From the NCBI GenBank assembly GCA_964634885.1, contig CAZWLN010000027.1, positions 1-57,737 of the forward strand: a stretch of DNA of 57,737 bases, written 5' to 3'. Below the pieces are notes generated by a model. That model made no database searches, was not told the origin of the DNA, and saw only the letters and a list, made by a program, of their open reading frames with translations. This DNA comes from DAINRZ01 sp964634885 (GTDB lineage: Bacteria; Bacteroidota; Ignavibacteria; Kapaibacteriales; UBA2268). How positions within the stretch are numbered: position 1 is the first letter of the stretch; the number at the start of each line of letters is the position of its first letter. Positions 15,766 through 24,656 of the stretch are shown piece after piece. Both the position numbers and the translations under genes were made by a program.

Positions 15766-16386
15766 ATGAAGAAGTTAGTCAGTATAATTTTTTTGCTAAT
15801 TATTATTTTTGCTTCTAAAAATGTAAAAGCACAAGATCAGCCATGCCCGGATGGGTATTCTGAAGTCAGAACTACTTTATATATCGGGGCATGTCCATAT
15901 GAAGTAAAAGTTTGTTATAAGTGCGATGCAACAACCTGGACAACAATTCAGTTATGGGGTTTTATGAAAATGGATCCTAATTGTGATCCGGGATTGGATT
16001 TCAATCAAACCTTTGCAGCGCTTGCATCCCAGATATACACAAAAGATTTTGTCGATAAGATCTGTGGAGATCAGGAAGTCCCTCCCTGTGAGCCCTATAA
16101 TGCAGGAATCTGGTGGCAAGAATGGTATTTTGGATGCTGGCAAAAGTATAATTACCCAGGATATGGGATTGTTTACCATCGTTGCTGGGATGTTAACCAA
16201 AGGGTGTGTATTCAATATAAGAAATTATGTTGGGATGCACAAAATCAAGTTTATAGAACTGATGTTATGGATTATACCTGGTATGTTGATGATGGCTCAT
16301 GTTCAACATCCAGCACTGAACCACCTGATCCGCCATCAGGCCAAGAATCCGATTGCTGGTATGTAAAAACCCCATGTGAACTATAA
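15766..16386 (+). CDS. Secreted Cys/Trp-rich protein of unknown function
   Basis: The 206-residue product has a clean signal peptide (VSIIFLLIIIFASKNVKAQ) and a good ribosome-binding site (AGGGG, 7 nt before the ATG). The mature part has about 16 cysteines and many Trp and Tyr residues, in patterns such as GACPYEVKVCYKC and WEWYFGCWQKY-like clusters. This suggests a small disulfide-stabilised exported protein. I see no sorting domain, membrane anchor or catalytic motif. The gene is visibly AT-richer than its neighbours and follows the structured leader directly. A hairpin terminator candidate follows at 16429. Confidence 0.65.
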   Translation: MKKLVSIIFLLIIIFASKNVKAQDQPCPDGYSEVRTTLYIGACPYEVKVCYKCDATTWTTIQLWGFMKMDPNCDPGLDFNQTFAALASQIYTKDFVDKICGDQEVPPCEPYNAGIWWQEWYFGCWQKYNYPGYGIVYHRCWDVNQRVCIQYKKLCWDAQNQVYRTDVMDYTWYVDDGSCSTSSTEPPDPPSGQESDCWYVKTPCEL

Positions 16387-16428
16387 AATTGAAATGGCGC
16401 TTTTTATCATAAAAATATTACATTACCA

Positions 16429-16458
16429 ATCAGCCCGACGGTTTACCGTCGGGTTGAT
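16429..16458 (+). terminator. Hairpin 3' of the Cys-rich gene
   Basis: A 13-bp stem (ATCAGCCCGACGG pairing with CCGTCGGGTTGAT, one G-U) has a TTTA loop. The T-run normally seen after intrinsic terminators is missing, so this is a likely but weak terminator. Confidence 0.5.
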
Positions 16459-16500
16459 AAAATATTAAACAGCAAGGTTAATTTAGTTTTTGGAAAATAT

Positions 16501-19170
16501 ATGAAAAACTACAAAATCAATATATTAATTTTTGTTCTTTTCACAATATTCAATCCACTACTCGCGGAGCAGTTTGAATTTACCCCGATAAATATCAATT
16601 ACTCCGGAATCGAGGTAAAGCAAGACACTATTATTGCATACGGCGATTACGGCTCTCTAATTATAAGTTATGATGGCGGCGCTAAATGGAGGCAGTTGCG
16701 GATATTTGAAAAAGGCAAAATTCAGATGGTATTCTGGAATGATGACGGCGTGACAGCATTCAGCGATGAGGGTGAGATTGCAATATCGAAAGACAAAGCC
16801 GGCACCTGGACAAGGGCAGCTTCCTTACATGATTCCGTTTTAGCGGTCATACGCTATCCCGACGGCTATTTCATAAGGTCTGATAAAAAGCTGATTACCT
16901 TGTCCGACAGCTTCGTAAAGAAGAAGGAAACCCCCATGATTTCCAAACCTTTGGACGTATCGCTGCCAATGAAATATAAATATTCTTTAGCGTATTTCAA
17001 AGATATGCTTATTGCAGAAACAGATATATCAAGGTTTATCAGATTTGACAGGAATTTACAACCTGTCGATACAATAAAATTAGATAGTCTTGGGCTTACA
17101 AGATATATGATTCAAACAGATTCTGATTACTTTTATTTCAGGACTTATAATTCTATATATAGGTCTAATGACCTGAAGAGTTATGAATTAATAATTGATA
17201 GTCTAACCTATTGTCACTTATATAAGATTATTGAAGATAACCTCTATATTCTTAACTACTATCGACCCTTTTCATGTAAATTATATAAATTTATTAAGAA
17301 GGATAGTATTAATTTATTAAATTCATTTGTGCTGTCTGGTTTCAGTGGCGCAGAAATAAAAATTTCAGACTTCGGATTTGGGAATAAACAATTGTTTGTA
17401 TCGGGTAATGCAAAAATTCTTGTAAGAAATGCATCAGGCGACAGTACTGCCCATGTCATTTCCAGTTTCATAAGGAATTCGGAACATACTTGTCCTTACC
17501 AAATAAATGATTCGACATTTTTTATTAGCAGCAGATATAATACCGGATTATGTGGGAAATACTTTTTTCTGACATATGATAATTGCATAACAATGAAACC
17601 TACGATAAATTGGGATAGCTTTCCCGGCAATCAGTCATTTTATAAGGATTTCAGTTTTGAATACTTCGACGACAGTTCAAATACTGTTTATCTTGGTTCT
17701 GGCTATCGTACTTCTGATAATTCCGGAGTAAGAATCTCAAAAGACTTTTGTAGAAGCTTTGTTTTCAAATCTATTCCTGGGTTTGTTTTTTCAAGTATTA
17801 TGCCAATACCAAAATTAGAAAAACTTGTTTCCTATCCGAATATACAGAAAAGAAATGATAATTTGATTGTTTCGTGCAATGTCTTTGACAATCGTGATGT
17901 GTTACTTACAAAAATTATTACATATGATTTGTATTTTAACCAAGTAAGCAATTTTCTTGACTCAAATTATGCCATTGACTATGTATATTCGAAAGATACG
18001 AATACATTCCTGGTTCATTGCCTGAAACACCCTGAACACTATTATGAGATTAAAAACACAACAAATAAAGGTAAGAATTGGGAAATAGTAAAAAATTACA
18101 ATGTCAACGACAGCCTTGTGTATTACAAAGAACTAAAATATAAAGGCAAACCAATGTTGTTAATGCTTTATATGAACGCCTTGGATTCGATTTGTACTTT
18201 AGAAGCTCTCGATATTGAAGACAGGTCGGTTCAAAAACTGTTTGAATTCAAAAAGAATATTTTTGATGAGTATATACCTGCCAAAAATGGTATGGATATT
18301 TACAACGACACACTTTATTTCAGCGTTGATGACACTCTATTCTATACAAATGATATTTATAACCTTAGCCTGTGGAATTATTACATTCTGCCTGACAACG
18401 GAAGAATATACAGGACATTTAAAAGATACGGCAATAATTTTTATGCGAATTATGCTGATGATAAAAATGCAAGAGGGCTTTACTGGATCAAGATAAAAGA
18501 AGATGAGTATATACCGGAACCTCCGGACATTGCAGCTGGTGATTGTAACTTTGGTGATTTTAACATAAGGGAAACAGATTACAAAACGAAGAGTATAGCT
18601 ATTAATAATCTATCTAAAGACAAGGACCTGTTAATAAACAGTTTTACTGAGTCCAATAATCTGGTATTTGAAACCGATCTGCCCGAGAATGGAGCTTTCG
18701 ATTCAATAGTCATAAAACCAGGTCAACAGTATAAATTTAATGTTACTTTTAAACCGGATAGTGCCAAATTCTTTTCAGATAGTATAGTATTTCACTCCAA
18801 TGCTCATACCAGCGATAGTGTTGCATATCTTTACGGTCAGGGTATTGATACTGTAAGGATTAGCGTTGATGCTGAAACGGAAGAACCTACATATATTTAT
18901 ATATACCCACCCAAGCCTGTTCCTTCTACAAGCCATGTCCGTGCACTTATTTATTTTGACCCCAGGATTGTGTTTGACCTCAACAAAGTGGGAGTAACCG
19001 ATGTGAACGGCTCGAAAGTTGAAGGCAATGAAAACATCAGCCTCGAAAGGCTGTCGCCGTACAGCGGCTACTTGAACTGGAACTGCTCCCGTGTTGGCAA
19101 CGGTGTCTATTTCATCCACATACGCCACGGCAACAACGCACGAGTGGTTAAGGTGATTGTGAGCAGGTGA
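16501..19170 (+). CDS. Secreted BNR/propeller protein with ASPM-like and T9SS sorting domains
   Basis: The 889-residue protein has a signal peptide (INILIFVLFTIFNPLLA). It then has an N-terminal propeller with Asp-box-like turns such as SYDGGAKWRQL, SKDKAGTWTRA and TNKGKNWEIV. Around residues 680-790 comes an ASPM/SPD-2/Hydin-like choice-of-anchor domain (SIAINNLSKDKDLLINSFT, GQQYKFNVTFKPDSAKF), and then a type A T9SS sorting domain ending GNGVYFIHIRHGNNARVVKV. The first 2.4 kb are strongly AT-rich (17161-17220: 18 of 60 G+C), while the sorting-domain segment is GC-richer (19021-19080: 32 of 60). That suggests different histories for the two parts. The role on the cell surface is unknown. Confidence 0.7.
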   Translation: MKNYKINILIFVLFTIFNPLLAEQFEFTPININYSGIEVKQDTIIAYGDYGSLIISYDGGAKWRQLRIFEKGKIQMVFWNDDGVTAFSDEGEIAISKDKAGTWTRAASLHDSVLAVIRYPDGYFIRSDKKLITLSDSFVKKKETPMISKPLDVSLPMKYKYSLAYFKDMLIAETDISRFIRFDRNLQPVDTIKLDSLGLTRYMIQTDSDYFYFRTYNSIYRSNDLKSYELIIDSLTYCHLYKIIEDNLYILNYYRPFSCKLYKFIKKDSINLLNSFVLSGFSGAEIKISDFGFGNKQLFVSGNAKILVRNASGDSTAHVISSFIRNSEHTCPYQINDSTFFISSRYNTGLCGKYFFLTYDNCITMKPTINWDSFPGNQSFYKDFSFEYFDDSSNTVYLGSGYRTSDNSGVRISKDFCRSFVFKSIPGFVFSSIMPIPKLEKLVSYPNIQKRNDNLIVSCNVFDNRDVLLTKIITYDLYFNQVSNFLDSNYAIDYVYSKDTNTFLVHCLKHPEHYYEIKNTTNKGKNWEIVKNYNVNDSLVYYKELKYKGKPMLLMLYMNALDSICTLEALDIEDRSVQKLFEFKKNIFDEYIPAKNGMDIYNDTLYFSVDDTLFYTNDIYNLSLWNYYILPDNGRIYRTFKRYGNNFYANYADDKNARGLYWIKIKEDEYIPEPPDIAAGDCNFGDFNIRETDYKTKSIAINNLSKDKDLLINSFTESNNLVFETDLPENGAFDSIVIKPGQQYKFNVTFKPDSAKFFSDSIVFHSNAHTSDSVAYLYGQGIDTVRISVDAETEEPTYIYIYPPKPVPSTSHVRALIYFDPRIVFDLNKVGVTDVNGSKVEGNENISLERLSPYSGYLNWNCSRVGNGVYFIHIRHGNNARVVKVIVSR

Positions 19171-19414
19171 GGGGTTTTTCTAATTACGAATGATGAATTA
19201 CGAGTTAAGAATGCCGAGCCGAGCGTAGCGAGACCGGTGCAGCCAATTTTTCCTGGCGTCCTGACTTCTTAGGTGGAGTCCATCTTGAATATTGCCATAG
19301 TGAACCTTCAGAAGTTTGGCCGGGATGGGGTTCCTGCCGATCCGACTCAGGAAAAAAAAATGGACTCTACCTCAAAGGCAGAGCCCATCTTAAGAGAATC
19401 ATATTAATTCTGAA
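19171..19414. repeat. Repeat-filled gap between T9SS gene and pruA
   Basis: It opens with the linker GGGGTTTTTCT and AATTACG-type heptamers (19182-19202), then a GAGCGTAGCGAGACCG segment (near 19218). A GGTGGAGTCCATCTT motif lies at 19272-19286, facing an imperfect inverted copy ATGGACTCTACC/GGCAGAGCCCAT at 19360-19388. The last hairpin sits just 3' of the pruA stop and might act as its terminator. Confidence 0.65.
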
Positions 19415-20962
19415 TTATTTGATTTTTTCAGCTACGGATTTGCCCTGGAGGAAGAGCATCAAATAGTCTTTACTGCCTGCCTTGGAGTCCGTACCGCTCA
19501 TGTTGAACCCGCCGAAAGGCTGGACGTCAACGAGGGCGCCGGTGCATTTGCGGTTCAGGTAGAGGTTGCCGACGTGGAATTCTCTCTTTGCCCTGTCAAG
19601 TTTCTCACGGTTCTTTGAGTAAAGAGCGCCGGTGAGGCCGAACATTGTATTGTTGGCAATCTTCAGAGAATCGTCGTAGTCTTTGGATTTGATGACAGCA
19701 AGAACGGGGCCGAAGATTTCTTCCTGGGACAGCCTGGCAGTGGGATTAATATCTATGAAAATTGTGGGTTCGATATAGTACCCGTTCAGTCCTTTCACTT
19801 TGTGGCCGCCGTGAATTAACTTGCCTTCTTTTTTGCCGATCTCGATGTATTCGAGTACCTTTGCTTCTGAAGAAGCGCTGACAACGGGCCCCATACGGAA
19901 ATTGTCGTAGGGATCGCCGATTTCTATCTTCTCGGCTTCATCTTTCAGCTTGGTAACAAATTCTTTATAGACGGCTTTGTCAACGACAACCCTGGAACAT
20001 GCGGAACATTTCTGGCCCTGGAAACCGAAAGCAGAGACGAGGACACCCTGTACGGCAGAATCGACATCGGCTTCCGAATCGACAATGATTGTGTCTTTTC
20101 CACCCATTTCGGCAATTACTCTCTTGATCCATTTCTGGCCTTCGGAAAGTTGTGCTGCCAGTTCATTGATCCTGAGGCCTACTTCCATCGAGCCGGTGAA
20201 TGAGATGAACCTTGTAAGAGGATGCTTAACCATATAATCGCCTGCTTCTGAGCCGCTGGCAACGAAGAAGTTAAGAACGCCTGCGGGAAGCCCGGCTTCT
20301 TTCATTATATCAACGAAAAGCCTTGCCATCATCGGGGCTTCGCTCGAGGGCTTAAGGACAATCGTGTTGCCGGTAACGATGGCTGCCGAGGAGATGCCGA
20401 CCATGATTGCAAACGGGAAGTTCCACGGGGGTATGCAAATGCCTACGCCGAGTGGGATATAGAAGTATTCATTCTTTTCGCCGGGATAGGGTGTTACGGG
20501 CTGGTTCTGTGCATAGCGCAATGCTTCCCTGCCGTAGAACTCGAGGAAATCGATTGCTTCGCAGGTGTCTGCGTCGGCTTCGAGGTAGTTCTTGCCGACT
20601 TCGAGTGTCATCCATGCATTGATCTCTGCACGTCTCTTCTTGATGATCCTTGCTGCTTTGAACAAGTATTCCGCTCTTTCCTTTGCCGGTGTGTATTTCC
20701 ATGTCTCGAAAGCTTTTGCAGCGGCCTGGATGGCTTCTTCGGCTTCCTTCTGGCCGCCCTTCTGGAATACACCGATCAATTCGCTTGTATTTCCGGGATT
20801 GTATGATTTGGTCTTTTTCGTTGTTTTTACATCAACTCCGCCGATTACGTTTGGATATTCTTTGCCAAGCTGCAGCTTTACCTGTTCAATGACCTTCTTC
20901 TGTCGCGTAACGTTGGCTTTAATTGAAAAATCATAATAAACCTGGTTTTCAAAAGGTTTCAT
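19415..20962 (-). CDS. pruA: Delta-1-pyrroline-5-carboxylate dehydrogenase
   Basis: This 515-residue aldehyde dehydrogenase has the RocA/PruA layout. The N-terminal 50-residue extension is followed by the Rossmann NAD site (FTGSMEVG, near residue 255), the general base Glu285 in AEMGGKDTIIVD, and the nucleophile Cys319 in FGFQGQKCSACSR, whose CSACSR context is characteristic of P5C dehydrogenases. The enzyme oxidises glutamate semialdehyde/P5C to glutamate with NAD+, the second step of proline catabolism. Length matches monofunctional RocA (about 515), so it is not a PutA fusion. No proline dehydrogenase lies nearby. It appears monocistronic, with a 184-bp gap to the upstream barrel gene. Confidence 0.93.
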   Translation of the reverse strand: MKPFENQVYYDFSIKANVTRQKKVIEQVKLQLGKEYPNVIGGVDVKTTKKTKSYNPGNTSELIGVFQKGGQKEAEEAIQAAAKAFETWKYTPAKERAEYLFKAARIIKKRRAEINAWMTLEVGKNYLEADADTCEAIDFLEFYGREALRYAQNQPVTPYPGEKNEYFYIPLGVGICIPPWNFPFAIMVGISSAAIVTGNTIVLKPSSEAPMMARLFVDIMKEAGLPAGVLNFFVASGSEAGDYMVKHPLTRFISFTGSMEVGLRINELAAQLSEGQKWIKRVIAEMGGKDTIIVDSEADVDSAVQGVLVSAFGFQGQKCSACSRVVVDKAVYKEFVTKLKDEAEKIEIGDPYDNFRMGPVVSASSEAKVLEYIEIGKKEGKLIHGGHKVKGLNGYYIEPTIFIDINPTARLSQEEIFGPVLAVIKSKDYDDSLKIANNTMFGLTGALYSKNREKLDRAKREFHVGNLYLNRKCTGALVDVQPFGGFNMSGTDSKAGSKDYLMLFLQGKSVAEKIK

Positions 20963-21146
20963 AGCGCGTATCCTTTGGTTTTTAATTAAGAATATATTTT
21001 ATCGTTAAAGAGTAATTATTCAAATTATATATTTTTCCTAAATTGTTACAAATCTCCATTACAAAAATACAAAAGGTTTGCAAATAATTGTTATTATGCT
21101 AAATAAATTAATAGATTTAAGTGTATGTGAAATAAAAAACAAATCT

Positions 21147-22577
21147 TTATTTGCCATAGTAAAACTGCCACTGAAGGGAGATTTGTACGGAATTCAGCGG
21201 TTTGAGCAATGAAGCAGTGTCGAAACATGACATAAAGAGGTCAAATTCTTCATATTTATAGCCTAAACCAATTGACAGATTCGGGTTATTATAGTAGCCG
21301 AAACCGAGGCCTGCCGTGAGGTATGGCAGCTTGTCGGACAGTTCGGCCAGGACACCCGCGGAAAATTTGTGCCGGGGTCGGCTGAAAGGCTGATTTACAA
21401 GTCCCATGACAGTACCGATATAGACGCTGGTTTTCAGCGGGTAGTTTTTAAAAAGCCGCTCCAGTTCCAGCGAAAAAGAGGCACGGAAGCACATCGGGCT
21501 GTTAATCTCCCGGTTAGGGAATTGCCTGTCGCTGTATTCGCCCGGCTTTAATATACTGTCGGAAACAGACCTGGAGTCTCCCGGCAGAACTGCGTGTGTA
21601 CGGATTGCCCGGCGGGAGAGATTGTTTCCGGTGTAGATGTTGCCTATGCCGGTAAGGGAAAGGCCGATGTTCACGCCGGTTTTCAGGGCCAGGACAGCGC
21701 CCAGGTCGAACGACAGCCCGCTTCCGCTGTAGCTGGAACTTGAATTGTTTTCAAAAGAGTTGCTGTTGGTGAGGTTCTTTTGGTTTGTTACGAGCTCAGA
21801 CAGGGCATCTATGAGTATTGTACCGTTTGAAGGCGTGATTGAAAAATGGTCCATGCGGTAATAGGCGTAATTATTAAGTAGTGAATACCTGAGGCTCGCA
21901 CCCATCGTCAAATAGTCGAAACCGCTCTCGGACTCGAGTACATCCTTGGAATAGGTAAGAGTGTATGATTCGATGTCGTAGTATTCAAGTTCCAGGCTGC
22001 CGGATCTGCTGATGATTGGACTGCCGTCCCTCAGGGCCGGAAAATCTTCTGTTGTTTCAATATACCCATCGATGTAATTGCGTATTGAAAAGCCGAATGT
22101 ACCGTATGTCCTTTTGTCGGACCAGATTATGTCGAGGTTGCCTGTGCTTTTTCCGAAGTATAATCTGCCACCGTTGCTGCGCAGGTATTCGGTAATGTCG
22201 CTCGAAAAGGCTGATTGCTCAAGGTTTAAGCCACGGGCCGCATCGACAATCCATCCCGCTGTTTCGATTGCCGGATTGTTGCAAACCCAAATGTTCGGAA
22301 ACATAATAATTATTTTGTATGAGTTATCACCGGGGTATGCTATGCCTGCCGGGTTGCTGCCGTTAGCGTAAACGCCGTATGATAGTGCTGAATTGGCATT
22401 GGCAGTACCGCCTGAGATGCCGGTTCCGGGTGCGTTGTAACCCATTCGGGCAGCCATTCTGCAATTAGCTGCAACAAATAAACAGAGGAGCGCCAGGATA
22501 AATGCCATTTCCCGTATTACCGAACGGCAGGCCGGCAGAATGTCCCTTCTGCTGCAATTTGCTGGCGGATTATTCAT
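21147..22577 (-). CDS. Outer-membrane beta-barrel protein (DUF5723/PorV-like)
   Basis: The 476-residue product contains the NPAGIAYPGDNSYKIII opening seen in DUF5723/TraF-like barrels, long alternating amphipathic strands, and a C-terminal strand ending SLQWQFYYGK. The ATG at 22577 is one base from the TGA of the upstream receptor gene, indicating translational coupling. However, the hydrophobic export segment starts only at residue 24 (MAFILALLCLFVAANC), so a start at 22508 is an alternative. It is probably an outer-membrane partner of the TonB-dependent receptor. The family link is by pattern, not search. Confidence 0.6.
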   Translation of the reverse strand: MNNPPANCSRRDILPACRSVIREMAFILALLCLFVAANCRMAARMGYNAPGTGISGGTANANSALSYGVYANGSNPAGIAYPGDNSYKIIIMFPNIWVCNNPAIETAGWIVDAARGLNLEQSAFSSDITEYLRSNGGRLYFGKSTGNLDIIWSDKRTYGTFGFSIRNYIDGYIETTEDFPALRDGSPIISRSGSLELEYYDIESYTLTYSKDVLESESGFDYLTMGASLRYSLLNNYAYYRMDHFSITPSNGTILIDALSELVTNQKNLTNSNSFENNSSSSYSGSGLSFDLGAVLALKTGVNIGLSLTGIGNIYTGNNLSRRAIRTHAVLPGDSRSVSDSILKPGEYSDRQFPNREINSPMCFRASFSLELERLFKNYPLKTSVYIGTVMGLVNQPFSRPRHKFSAGVLAELSDKLPYLTAGLGFGYYNNPNLSIGLGYKYEEFDLFMSCFDTASLLKPLNSVQISLQWQFYYGK

Positions 22578-22578
22578 A

Positions 22579-24639
22579 TCAGTCGAAGAAAGCCCAGGCT
22601 ACCTGCAGTCGGAAGTATGTATTGTAAATGGGATAGTATGATACATAGAACATTTTCGGCATTATATTGTTGAAGCTCAGGCGGAGATAGGCATCTCCGA
22701 GCTTTGCCGTTGCGAAGAAGGTCAGTCCGCTGTGCATGTCTTCGGTATTGTCGCTGGGATAGTAGAGCCTCGTAAGCTGGAAGAAGTTGTCGGGCTGGTA
22801 TTTGACCATAAAGTCGAAGGAGAAACCAACATGGGCAAGGCTCCGGGAGACAATAAACGTCGAATAGAGCTTTACCGAACCGTACAATTCCGGCAGGTGC
22901 CGGTCCTGTTTGCCGTCAGTCTCGGAGTGGTTGTACTGCAAATTGAAGCTGAGGTTGACCGGAGTAAAAGCCCATTTTGTGTAATCGATCTGTGCAAAGG
23001 GAGCAATTTCAGCCAGGAGTGAGGCTCCAAGGACGTTCCTGCTGTCGTGGTTAGCTGAAGCGGTCGTATAGATGAATCCGGCAGTGTCTGAGACAGCTGT
23101 TGTAATCACCGGATTGTCTATCTGCCGGTAGAACGCCCCAAGCCTGAGCCTGAGCCTGTCGAGCCTGTAAATCATTTCTGCCAGAGCCAGCCAGTGTGTC
23201 TCTTTGTTCAGGGAAGCGCCTTCGGCCAGAGTAGGCAGCCGGTCCGATTCGGACAGGTCCAGGTTGAGTGCGAAGTTGTCGGCCAGGGTGAATTCGGATT
23301 TGACCCCGATGGACAGGGCGCTCTGCTTATTCTTAGTCTGCCTGATCCTGCTGCCGAACGACAGTTTCACATAGTCGTAGAGGTTGAGCCTGGCGTGAGC
23401 GAAGAGTGAGGTTGACTGGCCGTCGTAACTTTCGGTGTAGTCAGACCCCGGAGAATTAATGTAGTCGAAATTGCCGCCGGCTTTGATGTTGATGAAACGC
23501 AGGTCGAAGTTGTAATAGCCTGTCAAACCGTACTTTTCTGTGGTATATTTCTTTAACTGGTAGCCTGCAACCGTGTCCCGGTCGAAGTTCTCGGACTTGC
23601 TGCTGTGATGCCATTCGGAATTGTCGAGCGATGACGTTAAGAAGAAAGAATTGATGGAATCTTTGTCGGCGATATAGCTGAACGAAAGAGCCAGGTTGTG
23701 CCGGAAGAGCTTTTCTACCAGTCCGGGGTAGAGCACCTCGCGGTTGACGTCTTTTCCGTATTTGTCAGTTTCTTCGTTGCCGCCGCTGAGTCCCAGGTTG
23801 TGGTTGAAATAGTTTTCAGTAAGTGACAGGCTCATCCTGTCTGAAGGATTCCACCTCAGCAGCCCCCTGATGTGCCAGGAGTCTGCAAAAGAGTTTTCGT
23901 CACGTCCGTTACCACTGATTCCCCTGAAGCCAAAGGTAAAATTTATATTTCTCATGAAGTTCTGGCTGAAGACACCGTCACCCGTGAAATGGTTCCCTGC
24001 GTCCGAAGCTTCTGTGAAAAACAGCCTGGTGTATGGTTTGGAAGTGTTGTACATGATCTCCTGGATGTTGACGGCAGCTCCTGTGCAGTTGTCGTGTAGA
24101 ACGACAGCATCCGTTCCCGTCAGTATTTCGATTTTTTCGAGAAATTCCGGGGAGAACTGCTCCAGGTTAAACGAGCCATAGTTTACATCGTTCAGCGACC
24201 TGTTGTTAAAACTGACATCCACTCCAGCCGGGGAACCGCCGAAGAACGAGAGGCCCGCAAACTGGCTGAAAGAACCGAGAGTGAGAGGAAAGGCAGGTGC
24301 TTTTTCCTTGATGATGTCCGTCAGTCCCATATATTGGATGTACAGGAGGTCTTCCTTTTCAATTGTGAAGGCAGGGGCGCCTTCTCCGGCAATAAATGTG
24401 CTGCCGTGTTGTTTCAGCGGAAGGCTTGAAGGCAGGATGGTGTCGGTAGCGATTGTGCCGGCAGAATCCGCCAATTCCGTTTTCTGAACCGTATCGGTCT
24501 TTTTGCCTGAAGAATCGGCAGGAATTACGGTGTTCAGGGAATCTGCACCGAAAGTTACCGGTAAAACACAATCCGGAACCATAATGCCTGCCAGCATTAT
24601 GATTCCGAATATGAAAAAGTTCCTTACCGAAGCAGTCAT
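22579..24639 (-). CDS. TonB-dependent receptor
   Basis: The 687-residue protein is an outer-membrane TonB-dependent receptor. It has a signal segment (NFFIFGIIMLAGIMVPDC), a Ser/Thr-rich spacer to about residue 75, a plug domain (about 80-200, containing LEKIEILTGTDAVVLHDN), and a long barrel with regular aromatic strand ends, finishing YFRLQVAWAFFD. I chose the ATG at 24639, with AAGGTGG just upstream, over the GTG at 24645 that overlaps that site. It starts 17 bp after gyrA and ends one base before the next barrel gene, so the three form a probable transcript. The ligand is unknown; no carboxypeptidase-like N-domain (SusC type) is present. Confidence 0.78.
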   Translation of the reverse strand: MTASVRNFFIFGIIMLAGIMVPDCVLPVTFGADSLNTVIPADSSGKKTDTVQKTELADSAGTIATDTILPSSLPLKQHGSTFIAGEGAPAFTIEKEDLLYIQYMGLTDIIKEKAPAFPLTLGSFSQFAGLSFFGGSPAGVDVSFNNRSLNDVNYGSFNLEQFSPEFLEKIEILTGTDAVVLHDNCTGAAVNIQEIMYNTSKPYTRLFFTEASDAGNHFTGDGVFSQNFMRNINFTFGFRGISGNGRDENSFADSWHIRGLLRWNPSDRMSLSLTENYFNHNLGLSGGNEETDKYGKDVNREVLYPGLVEKLFRHNLALSFSYIADKDSINSFFLTSSLDNSEWHHSSKSENFDRDTVAGYQLKKYTTEKYGLTGYYNFDLRFINIKAGGNFDYINSPGSDYTESYDGQSTSLFAHARLNLYDYVKLSFGSRIRQTKNKQSALSIGVKSEFTLADNFALNLDLSESDRLPTLAEGASLNKETHWLALAEMIYRLDRLRLRLGAFYRQIDNPVITTAVSDTAGFIYTTASANHDSRNVLGASLLAEIAPFAQIDYTKWAFTPVNLSFNLQYNHSETDGKQDRHLPELYGSVKLYSTFIVSRSLAHVGFSFDFMVKYQPDNFFQLTRLYYPSDNTEDMHSGLTFFATAKLGDAYLRLSFNNIMPKMFYVSYYPIYNTYFRLQVAWAFFD

Positions 24640-24656
24640 TTCCACCTTCAGGTTAA

